Positions 34,406-42,195 of a stretch of DNA of 64,000 nt are shown piece after piece. Within the stretch, counting starts at the first letter, position 1. The number at the start of each line of letters is the position of its first letter. Made by a program: the position numbers and the translations under genes. The notes beneath the pieces were generated by a model, which ran no database searches, was not told the origin of the DNA, and worked only from the letters and a program-made list of their open reading frames with translations. The stretch is from an uncultured Bacteroides sp. (GTDB lineage: Bacteria; Bacteroidota; Bacteroidia; Bacteroidales; Bacteroidaceae). Where the stretch lies: positions 248,001 to 312,000 of the forward strand of contig NZ_OY782855.1 in the NCBI RefSeq assembly GCF_963678425.1. The letters are read 5' to 3'.

Positions 34406-35908
34406 ATGAAACAGAAAACGAAAAACTTTTTAGGCTTAGGACTTGTGATTGCTATCAGTTCTGGAGTTGCCGGAATAACAACCTACTCAATAGTTACTCC
34501 CAAAAAAGCAAACATGACGTATGAAGAGATGTTTCAGCAAAATCCAAACGTTCAGCGAGCCAGCTTTAATAAGGCAGATGCAGCTCCTGTAGATTTTACC
34601 TTGGCGGCAGAAAATTCAGTTCATGCTGTAGTTCACATAAAATCAACTATTAATGCAAAGACTACGACGGTAGAAGAACAGGATCCTTTCTCTGATTTCT
34701 TTGGAGATTTCTTTGGAAATGGTAATGGTGGCCGTCAGCACAGACAAGTGCAGCAACCTAAACAAGAGGGCATCGGTTCCGGTGTTATCATTTCAAAGGA
34801 CGGATATATTGTTACTAATAATCATGTAATTGACAATAGTGATGAAATAACAGTCACTCTTAATGATAAAAGAGAATTTAAGGCTCGTCTTATTGGTGCG
34901 GATGCTGCGACAGACTTGGCCTTGATTAAGATAGAAGGGGACGATTTCCCTACTCTTCCGGTAGGAAGCTCAGATGATTTAAAAATAGGAGAATGGGTGT
35001 TGGCTGTAGGTAATCCATTAAATTTGTCTTCAACTGTAACTGCTGGTATTGTAAGTGCAAAGGCGCGTAATCTTGGTATGGGAGGCGGAGGAATTGAGTC
35101 TTTCATTCAAACCGATGCAGCTATTAATCCAGGAAACAGTGGTGGAGCTCTGGTAAACACCCGTGGCGAATTAGTGGGTATTAACTCTGCTATTTATTCT
35201 CCAACCGGGTCGTATGCAGGCTATGGATTTGCCATTCCGACTACTATTATGAAAAAAGTTGTTGCCGATTTGAAAGAATATGGAACAGTGCAACGAGCTT
35301 TGCTAGGCGTTAAAGGAGGTGATAATAGTGCTGAGCTCTCCAAAGAAAAGGATTTGGGTGTAATTGACGGTGTATATATTGATGAAGTTACTGATGGCGG
35401 TTCTGCTGCTGATGCCGGTTTGAAGCCAAAAGATGTGATTGTGGATATTAATGGCAAGAAAATAAAATCAATGGCCGAATTGCAGGAAACAATTACACGT
35501 TTGACTCCGGGAACAAAGATTAATGTAAAAGTGGTCCGTGATAAAAAGGAGAAGACTATTGATGTTACATTAAAAAATTCACAAGGAAATACTAAGGTAG
35601 TAAAAAATGCTGGAATGGAAATTCTGGGTGCTGCTTTCAAAGAACTTCCAAAAGATCTCAAAGAACAGCTTAAACTTACTAATGGCTTAGAGGTTACCGG
35701 CGTTTCTGATGGGAAAATGAAAGATGCTGGGATAACCAAAGGTTTTATTATTCTGAAAGTCAATGGACAAATAGTAAAGTCCACCTCTGATTTGGAAAAT
35801 ATATTGAAGGCTGCAACTCAATCACCAGAACAAGTTCTTTTCATGACTGGTATGTTCCCATCCGGTAAGCGAGCAAATTATGCTGTAGATCTGTCTGCTA
35901 AAGAATAA
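34406..35908 (+). CDS. degQ: HtrA/DegQ-type periplasmic serine protease
   Basis: A 500-residue Do-family protease/chaperone with an N-terminal membrane or signal segment (7-29) and a trypsin-like domain with His140 (NNHVID), Asp170 (ATDLALIK) and Ser245 (NPGNSGGAL). Two PDZ domains follow (about 300-395 and 410-495). A glycine/asparagine-rich loop at 93-120 is typical of DegQ/DegP LA loops. It acts on misfolded periplasmic proteins. A hairpin follows, then the rpoD gene. DegP or DegQ identity is a choice between close relatives. Confidence 0.92.
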   Translation: MKQKTKNFLGLGLVIAISSGVAGITTYSIVTPKKANMTYEEMFQQNPNVQRASFNKADAAPVDFTLAAENSVHAVVHIKSTINAKTTTVEEQDPFSDFFGDFFGNGNGGRQHRQVQQPKQEGIGSGVIISKDGYIVTNNHVIDNSDEITVTLNDKREFKARLIGADAATDLALIKIEGDDFPTLPVGSSDDLKIGEWVLAVGNPLNLSSTVTAGIVSAKARNLGMGGGGIESFIQTDAAINPGNSGGALVNTRGELVGINSAIYSPTGSYAGYGFAIPTTIMKKVVADLKEYGTVQRALLGVKGGDNSAELSKEKDLGVIDGVYIDEVTDGGSAADAGLKPKDVIVDINGKKIKSMAELQETITRLTPGTKINVKVVRDKKEKTIDVTLKNSQGNTKVVKNAGMEILGAAFKELPKDLKEQLKLTNGLEVTGVSDGKMKDAGITKGFIILKVNGQIVKSTSDLENILKAATQSPEQVLFMTGMFPSGKRANYAVDLSAKE

Positions 35909-35926
35909 AATATTAATATATGTAAA

Positions 35927-35992
35927 CAAGATTCCACGGCTTTGAATGAATTTTATGTATTCTAAATAAAGTTGTGGAATCTTGCTTCTTTA
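35927..35992 (+). terminator. Terminator after the HtrA gene
   Basis: An 11-bp stem (CAAGATTCCAC / GTGGAATCTTG) with a 36-base loop followed by a T-rich stretch. Confidence 0.5.
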
Positions 35993-36024
35993 ATAACATA
36001 AAAAAATTAAAATCGCGTTTTATA

Positions 36025-36056
36025 TTCGTTAAAATGGATATTTTGTTGTAACTTTG
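36025..36056 (+). promoter_or_regulatory. rpoD promoter
   Basis: TTCG (36025-36028), a 20-base spacer and TAACTTTG (36049-36056) fit the Bacteroides consensus with one mismatch in the -33 box. The leader to the chosen start is about 20 bases. Confidence 0.5.
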
Positions 36057-36080
36057 CTCCTTCAAATTTGTTTTATAAGC

Positions 36081-36941
36081 ATGAGACAATTAAAGATTAC
36101 CAAAAGTATTACTAACAGGGAGAGCGCTTCTCTTGATAAGTATCTTCAGGAAATAGGTCGTGAGGACCTTATTACTGTAGAAGAAGAAGTGGAGCTAGCC
36201 CAACGCATTCGTAAGGGAGACCGTGTAGCATTAGAAAAACTGACACGAGCTAATCTCCGTTTCGTTGTGTCTGTAGCAAAACAGTACCAGAACCAGGGTT
36301 TGAGTCTGCCTGACTTAATTAATGAAGGCAATTTAGGACTGATTAAAGCTGCAGAAAAGTTTGACGAAACGCGTGGATTTAAGTTCATCAGCTATGCTGT
36401 ATGGTGGATTCGTCAATCAATTCTTCAAGCTTTGGCAGAGCAATCACGTATTGTTCGTCTTCCGCTTAACCAGGTAGGGTCGTTAAACAAAATAAGTAAG
36501 GCCTTCTCTAAGTTTGAGCAAGAAAACGAACGTAAGCCGTCGCCCGAAGAACTGGCAGATGAACTTGAGATTCCAGTCGACAAAATCTCGGATACACTGA
36601 AAGTGTCAGGAAGGCATATTTCTGTGGATGCCCCTTTTGTTGAAGGAGAAGACAACAGCTTACTTGATGTGTTGATCAATGATGATTCACCTATGGCGGA
36701 TCGCGCTCTGGTTAATGAATCTCTTGCAAAGGAAATTGATAGAGCACTTTCTACGTTAACCGATAGAGAAAAGGAGATAATCCAAATGTTCTTCGGTATT
36801 GAAACGCAGGAAATGACGTTAGAAGAAATCGGCGATAAATTCGGCCTCACACGTGAGCGAGTTCGCCAGATTAAAGAAAAAGCTATTAGACGATTAAGAC
36901 AAAATTCGCGTAGTAAATTGCTCAAATCTTACTTGGGATAA
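36081..36941 (+). CDS. rpoD: Primary RNA polymerase sigma factor
   Basis: A 286-residue sigma-70 protein. 'SLDKYLQEIGREDLITVEEEVELAQRIRKGD' (region 1.2), 'NLRFVVSVAKQYQNQGLSLPDLINEGNLGLIKAAEKFDETRGFKFISYAVWWIRQSI' (region 2) and a C-terminal 'LTDREKEIIQMFFG...LEEIGDKFGLTRERVRQIKEKAIRRLR' (region 4) are intact. Region 1.1 is absent, as in the short primary sigma of Bacteroides. I chose the ATG at 36081. It recognises the TTTG/TAnnTTTG promoters seen across this window. A terminator follows at 36973. Confidence 0.95.
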   Translation: MRQLKITKSITNRESASLDKYLQEIGREDLITVEEEVELAQRIRKGDRVALEKLTRANLRFVVSVAKQYQNQGLSLPDLINEGNLGLIKAAEKFDETRGFKFISYAVWWIRQSILQALAEQSRIVRLPLNQVGSLNKISKAFSKFEQENERKPSPEELADELEIPVDKISDTLKVSGRHISVDAPFVEGEDNSLLDVLINDDSPMADRALVNESLAKEIDRALSTLTDREKEIIQMFFGIETQEMTLEEIGDKFGLTRERVRQIKEKAIRRLRQNSRSKLLKSYLG

Positions 36942-36972
36942 GTAAGAGATTTAATTTCTGAAAAAAAAGTAT

Positions 36973-37013
36973 ATAAAGCCGGTTAGCCAAATGGTAAGCC
37001 GGCTTTATTTTTA
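36973..37013 (+). terminator. Terminator after rpoD
   Basis: A 10-bp stem (ATAAAGCCGG / CCGGCTTTAT) with inner CCA/TGG pairing, followed by a T-rich run. Confidence 0.75.
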
Positions 37014-37024
37014 TCCCATTTTAC

Positions 37025-37054
37025 TTTGGTGTTCTCTGCTTTTAGTTATCTTTG
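37025..37054 (+). promoter_or_regulatory. Promoter upstream of the 37083 gene
   Basis: TTTG (37025-37028), 18 bases, TATCTTTG (37047-37054): a near-consensus Bacteroides promoter with a leader of about 20 bases. Confidence 0.65.
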
Positions 37055-37082
37055 TGTCGAAATATTTAAAATATACTTGTAT

Positions 37083-37478
37083 ATGAAATTTGTAAAAATC
37101 GTATTACCAGCGATAGTGATGCTCTGCGTGCTCTCATCGTTTACCTTCTCAAAAAAAGGGGATAAAACCGTTTATGCTTTTGGCGTTTCTGCTTCATTCG
37201 TAGATTCTGTGGTTTATTGTACGGATATTCAGGCACTTGACAGTGTAAAGCTTACTAAGGAAGGTTTCCTCCCTAAAAGAGAGGCATACAGTGCTCAACT
37301 TAAAAATTATCTCGAAAATAAAGGAGAATTGAATCGTACTTGCATGATTTACTTTTCAGACAGCAAGAAAAACTTACTTCGAGAATTTGAAAAGATATCA
37401 GATAAATACAAGAAAAACAAATCTGTCTTATTCAAGAAGATAGAGAAAAATGATTTTCAGTTTACGAAACCTGAATAA
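37083..37478 (+). CDS. Hypothetical secreted protein
   Basis: A 131-residue protein with a signal peptide (hydrophobic residues 5-22, 'LPAIVMLCVLSSFTFS') and a mature Lys/Glu-rich helical part. No known family was recognised. The ATG at 37083 gives a normal signal; an earlier in-frame start at 37026 overlaps the promoter. It lies downstream of rpoD and precedes a C11 peptidase gene by 25 bases. Confidence 0.7.
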   Translation: MKFVKIVLPAIVMLCVLSSFTFSKKGDKTVYAFGVSASFVDSVVYCTDIQALDSVKLTKEGFLPKREAYSAQLKNYLENKGELNRTCMIYFSDSKKNLLREFEKISDKYKKNKSVLFKKIEKNDFQFTKPE

Positions 37479-37503
37479 TAAGAATTAATCGTACGGATTA
37501 TCT

Positions 37504-38667
37504 ATGAAGAAGCTCTTTTTACTATTATCAATCATAATAATATTCAGTGCTTGTAATAATAATGATGAGCCTGAAAAAGTAAGTCGTACGGTTTTGGTTT
37601 ATATGGTTGCGGATAACACTCTTACAGACGTTGTTGAAGCAAATGTGGGTAGTATGATGGCTGGACTTAAAGCTACCTCAAATGCAGATAATCTGATTAT
37701 ATATTTGGATGATTTCAATAAGACTCCGGTTTTATATAAATTGAAAAAAAGTAATGATGGCTCAGTTACAAAAGAGGTCATTAAAAATTATTCAGAGCAG
37801 AACTCTTTGGATGTTTCTGTGATGAAAGGAATTCTTTCTGAAGTTTACAGTTCCTATCCTGCAGATAGTTATGGGTTAATTCTTTGGTCTCATGGCTACA
37901 GTTGGGTTCCATCTCCTTCTACCAAGACCGTCTCAACTCGTTGGTTTGGGCAGGATAATAGTACAAAAACTCAAGGAGATACGGATGATTACATGGATAT
38001 TCCTGATCTTGCCAATGCTCTTACTGTAGCTCCTCATCTTGACTTTATAATGTTTGATGCCTGTTTGATGAGCAGTGTTGAAGTTGCTTATCAATTAAAG
38101 GATCGTGCTGATTACTTGATAGCTACTCCCACGGAAGTAATTGATTCAGGCTTTCCCTATAAACAGATTATTGAGCCCATGTTTAGTTCGCAAAAGAATT
38201 ATACTGAAATGGCATCGCGGTTTTATAATTATTATAATGCAATGAGTGGACAATATAAGTCTGCTACAATTGCAGTGACTAAGTGTAGTGAAATGGATAA
38301 TCTGGCTACTGCCACAAAGAAAATCATTGCTGCTCACCCATTGGAATTCTATACGATTGTTCCTGGCGGCATTCAATTATATGATCGTGTAGGCTCTTCT
38401 GACCATTTTGCTTATGATTTTGGTAATTTGATTGAAGATATTGCAACAACTGAAGAGTGGACTAATTTTCAGAAACAATTGAATGCTACGGTTGTATATA
38501 AAGCAACGACTGATTATTTTATCAATTTAAAGATTGACCCGAATCATTTTAGTGGTTTGGGCGCATATATACCTCAGCAAAGTCAAACAGTTTATAATGC
38601 TTTTTTCAAAACACTTTCCTGGTATGACGCAGCCGGATGGGATCAGACTGCCTGGGGCTCTAATTAA
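37504..38667 (+). CDS. Clostripain-family (C11) cysteine peptidase lipoprotein
   Basis: A 387-residue lipoprotein (lipobox 'IFSAC', Cys17) with the C11 catalytic dyad: His130 in 'LWSHGYSW' and Cys187 in 'FDACLMSS'. Such enzymes cleave after Arg or Lys and include secreted Bacteroides proteases such as fragipain. The gene lies between a secreted hypothetical protein and fkp (25 bases downstream). Peptidase specificity is not established here. Confidence 0.88.
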   Translation: MKKLFLLLSIIIIFSACNNNDEPEKVSRTVLVYMVADNTLTDVVEANVGSMMAGLKATSNADNLIIYLDDFNKTPVLYKLKKSNDGSVTKEVIKNYSEQNSLDVSVMKGILSEVYSSYPADSYGLILWSHGYSWVPSPSTKTVSTRWFGQDNSTKTQGDTDDYMDIPDLANALTVAPHLDFIMFDACLMSSVEVAYQLKDRADYLIATPTEVIDSGFPYKQIIEPMFSSQKNYTEMASRFYNYYNAMSGQYKSATIAVTKCSEMDNLATATKKIIAAHPLEFYTIVPGGIQLYDRVGSSDHFAYDFGNLIEDIATTEEWTNFQKQLNATVVYKATTDYFINLKIDPNHFSGLGAYIPQQSQTVYNAFFKTLSWYDAAGWDQTAWGSN

Positions 38668-38692
38668 AATGTATATTAATATTTAGTATATC

Positions 38693-41545
38693 ATGCAAAA
38701 ACTACTATCGCTTCCTCCTAATCTGGTAGATTGCTTTCACGAGATAGAAGGAACAGATCATAAAGACTGGTTTTGTACTTCAGATCCTGTTGGTGCAAAA
38801 CTAGGTTCGGGTGGAGGAACCACCTGGTTATTGGCTGAATGCCAGAAAAATGCTGCTCCTGAAGCTGATTTCAATCAATGGATATCTCAGGAAAAACGCA
38901 TATTACTTCATGCGGGAGGGCAGAGCCGCCGCTTGCCGGGTTATGCTCCTTCCGGTAAAATACTAACTCCAATACCTGTTTTCCGATGGGAGAGAGGGCA
39001 ACGACTAAAGCAAAACTTGCTTTCACTTCAGCTACCTCTTTATGAGCAAATAATGAAAAAGGCTCCGGATTCTCTTCACACTCTAATTGCAAGCGGAGAT
39101 GTGTATATTCGTTCGGAGAAATCTTTGCAGCCTATTCCCGAAGCGGATGTGGTATGCTATGGATTATGGGTGGATCCTTCATTGGCAACTCATCACGGAG
39201 TGTTTGTCTCTAACAGAAAGAGTGCAGATCAGCTGGATTTTATGCTTCAGAAACCATCTCTGGAAGAACTTGGCTCATTGGCTAAAACCCACATGTTTCT
39301 GATGGATATAGGTATCTGGATATTGAGTGACCGGGCGGTTGAATTATTGATGAAACGTTCTCATAAGCCAGAGAGCAAGGAACTTAAATATTACGATCTT
39401 TACTCTGATTTCGGAATGGCTTTAGGAAATAACCCATGCATAAAGGATGAAGATCTCAATGCTCTTTCAGTGGCTATTCTTCCTCTTCCGGGTGGAGAAT
39501 TTTATCATTACGGAACCAGTAAGGAGTTAATCTCTTCTACATTGGCTGTACAAAATCTGGTAAGAGATCAGCGTGAGATAATGCAGCGAAAGGTAAAACC
39601 TCATCCTGCAATGTTTGTACAAAATGCTGAGATTGGTGTAACACTTACTGCTGATAATTCCGAATTATGGATTGAAAACAGTTTTGTAGGTAAGCAATGG
39701 TCGCTAACTCATCAGCATATTATTACAGGAGTTCCCGAGAATGATTGGGCAATAAACCTTCCTGTTGGCGTTTGTGTAGATGTTGTTCCTATTGGTGAGC
39801 AAGATTATGCTGCTCGTCCTTATGGATTGAATGATGCATTTAAAGGCGCTCTTGCAAAGAATGATACATTCTTTATGGGAAAACCATTTATAGAATGGCT
39901 CTCTACCAGAGGTGTGAATCTTTCAGATGAACTTTTTGGACGAACAGACGATCTTCAGGCTGCTAAGTTATTTCCGATATGCCAAAATACGGAAGAGCTT
40001 GGGAAGGTACTTCGCTGGATGATTTCCGAACCTGAATCAGAAGAAGGAAAGGGGATCTGGGAAAAAGCCGTTCGGCTTTCAGCTGATGAGCTTTCTGCTA
40101 AGGCCAATCTAAAAAGACTTTATGCCCAACGAGAAGAATTCAGAAATAAGAACTGGCCTGCATTGGCAGCAAATTATGATAAAAGTGTATTCTATCAGTT
40201 GAATCTGGCAGATGCAGCTGTAGAATTTGCTAAAAATAACATAGCATTGCCGGAGCTTCTTACTGAAGATGCTCCTCAGATGACACGTATCCATAATCAA
40301 ATGTTTCGTGCCCGTGCATTGCAATTGCAACAAAAAGATTATAAAGCTGAAGAACAAAAAGCATTTTCCCTGCTTCGGGAGGGATTGATAGGTTCTTTAC
40401 ATGAGAAAAAACAACAACCTTTCCTGAATGTTTATCCCGATCAGATTGTATGGGGACGTAGTCCGGTTCGCATCGACCTGGCTGGCGGATGGACAGATAC
40501 TCCTCCTTATTGCCTTTATTCGGGCGGGAATGTGGTTAATATTGCGATAGAACTGAATGGACAGCCTCCTTTGCAGGTATATGTAAAACCGTGCAAAGAG
40601 TATAAGGTTGTACTTCGCTCCATTGATTTGGGTGCAAGGGAAGAGGTGTCTACTTACGAGGAATTGAATGATTTTGCCAGGGTTGGTTCTCCTTTCTCTA
40701 TTCCTAAGGCTGCATTAACCTTAGCCGGATTTGCTCCTGCTTTTGCTTCAAAAGTATACAAGTCACTGGAAGACCAGTTAAGGGATTTCGGGTCGGGTAT
40801 TGAAGTTACCTTGCTGGCTGCAATTCCTGCAGGTTCTGGTCTGGGAACAAGTTCAATCCTTGCTTCTACGGTATTGGGAGCTGTCTCTGATTTCTGCGGA
40901 CTGGCTTGGGATAAGAATGAAATCTGCCAGCGCACACTCGTTCTGGAACAACTGCTCACTACTGGTGGCGGATGGCAGGACCAATATGGAGGGGTGCTGC
41001 ATGGAGTAAAACTATTACAAACAAATAAAGGGTTCGATCAATTGCCTTTGGTGCGCTGGTTACCCGATTATACTTTTAATAATCCAGAATATAAACCTTG
41101 CCATTTGCTCTATTACACTGGAATAACCCGTACGGCAAAAGGAATTCTTTCGGAAATTGTCTGCAACATGTTCCTTAATTCTACTGAGCATTTAACTTTG
41201 CTAGGGGAGATGAAAGCACATGCACTCGATCTTTATGAGGCTATTCAGCGAGGTAACTTTGAAGAGATGGCAGCCCTGGTGGGCAAAACATGGACTCAAA
41301 ACAAAGCATTGGATTTTGGAACGAACCCACCTGCTGTTGAAGCAATCATAGATCTGATTAAAGACTATACTCTTGGGTATAAACTTCCCGGTGCCGGAGG
41401 TGGTGGCTATTTATACATTATTGCCAAAGATCCGAAAGCTGCTTTGCTTATCCGTGACATTCTGACTGAACATCAGCCTAATCCTAATGCTAGGTTTGTG
41501 GAGATGAGCCTTTCGAATAAAGGGTTACAGGTTAGCCGTTCTTAA
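38693..41545 (+). CDS. fkp: Bifunctional fucokinase / L-fucose-1-phosphate guanylyltransferase
   Basis: A 950-residue two-domain enzyme making GDP-L-fucose by salvage of free fucose. The N-terminal guanylyltransferase has 'HAGGQSRRLPGYAPSGK' (residues 73-89). The C-terminal GHMP kinase has 'VRIDLAGGWTDTPPY', 'IPAGSGLGTSSILASTVLGA' and 'KLPGAGGGGYL'. Length and order match Fkp of Bacteroides. It supplies GDP-fucose for fucosylated capsule and glycoproteins. The de novo enzymes Gmd and Fcl are encoded 5 kb away. It follows the C11 peptidase gene by 25 bases. Confidence 0.97.
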   Translation: MQKLLSLPPNLVDCFHEIEGTDHKDWFCTSDPVGAKLGSGGGTTWLLAECQKNAAPEADFNQWISQEKRILLHAGGQSRRLPGYAPSGKILTPIPVFRWERGQRLKQNLLSLQLPLYEQIMKKAPDSLHTLIASGDVYIRSEKSLQPIPEADVVCYGLWVDPSLATHHGVFVSNRKSADQLDFMLQKPSLEELGSLAKTHMFLMDIGIWILSDRAVELLMKRSHKPESKELKYYDLYSDFGMALGNNPCIKDEDLNALSVAILPLPGGEFYHYGTSKELISSTLAVQNLVRDQREIMQRKVKPHPAMFVQNAEIGVTLTADNSELWIENSFVGKQWSLTHQHIITGVPENDWAINLPVGVCVDVVPIGEQDYAARPYGLNDAFKGALAKNDTFFMGKPFIEWLSTRGVNLSDELFGRTDDLQAAKLFPICQNTEELGKVLRWMISEPESEEGKGIWEKAVRLSADELSAKANLKRLYAQREEFRNKNWPALAANYDKSVFYQLNLADAAVEFAKNNIALPELLTEDAPQMTRIHNQMFRARALQLQQKDYKAEEQKAFSLLREGLIGSLHEKKQQPFLNVYPDQIVWGRSPVRIDLAGGWTDTPPYCLYSGGNVVNIAIELNGQPPLQVYVKPCKEYKVVLRSIDLGAREEVSTYEELNDFARVGSPFSIPKAALTLAGFAPAFASKVYKSLEDQLRDFGSGIEVTLLAAIPAGSGLGTSSILASTVLGAVSDFCGLAWDKNEICQRTLVLEQLLTTGGGWQDQYGGVLHGVKLLQTNKGFDQLPLVRWLPDYTFNNPEYKPCHLLYYTGITRTAKGILSEIVCNMFLNSTEHLTLLGEMKAHALDLYEAIQRGNFEEMAALVGKTWTQNKALDFGTNPPAVEAIIDLIKDYTLGYKLPGAGGGGYLYIIAKDPKAALLIRDILTEHQPNPNARFVEMSLSNKGLQVSRS

Positions 41546-41640
41546 TCAGAATAGTTCACATTAAAAATAGGAAGATTCTTTTGTCTGTTTATATCAGCAG
41601 ATAAAAGAATCTTTTTCTATAAAATCAATAAAAGCAAAAG

Positions 41641-41754
41641 TATCTTCCACCTACCACTAACTTATTGTAAAAGTCTGATAATTAAAGATGTATATTAATT
41701 ATTTTTAAATTTATCTACCACTAATCTCTGACTATGATCTTCCACCTGCCACTG
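41641..41754. repeat. CCACCTACCACT-type short repeats
   Basis: Two clusters of degenerate CTACCACT/CTGCCACT motifs (41647-41659 and 41711-41754) resemble the CTGCTACC clusters at 4638-4752 in sequence and arrangement. Confidence 0.4.
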
Positions 41755-41897
41755 TTTATAGGATATTCTTATGGATTTATAATCGATCTCGCATGAATGC
41801 TCTTCATTCTAATGAACTATATAAATGAATTAATCTCTGAGTATAAAAAATATTCTTCCCTTTTCTGTTTTAATTCTTTGGTTATATATTAGTAAAT

Positions 41898-41976
41898 CCT
41901 TGTACAAAAGAATGTAATCTTCTGTACAGAAGAATGTTTTCTTTTGTACAAAACAATTCATTCTTTTGTACAGGAG
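41898..41976. repeat. TGTACA array, locus C (four units, ~22-bp period)
   Basis: TGTACA occurs at 41901, 41923, 41945 and 41966 (spacing 22, 22, 21) with flanks TTGTACAAAAGAAT, TTCTGTACAGAAG and TTCTTTTGTACA, as at 20237-20315. The array lies 225 bases before an outer-membrane receptor gene. I see nothing else in 41546-42195 apart from the short repeats at 41641 and the next promoter. Confidence 0.75.
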
Positions 41977-42140
41977 AAATAAAATGTTTCGCCTACTTTT
42001 TTATTTTTGATTAGAGAGCTTCTTAAAAGCTCGCGTGAGTTGATGAAAAAGACAGAGTGATCTCTGAAATTTAATGCTGTTGGTACTTTTGGAGATGAAT
42101 TGCATTTCGTCAACGATAGAGTGCAGGTGGTCAAAAGAAT

Positions 42141-42171
42141 TTTATTACTAGCAAAAACTATTCTAGATTTG
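42141..42171 (+). promoter_or_regulatory. Promoter of the outer-membrane receptor gene
   Basis: TTTA (42141-42144), 19 bases, TAGATTTG (42164-42171) near the Bacteroides consensus. A further TGTACA (42170-42175) overlaps the end of the -7 box. Confidence 0.45.
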
Positions 42172-42195
42172 TACATAATTAAATGAAAAACAATT

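Noticed and set aside
35221..35784. 187-codon minus-strand frame
   Set aside because: Antisense shadow of the HtrA PDZ region; serine/phenylalanine-rich with no domain.
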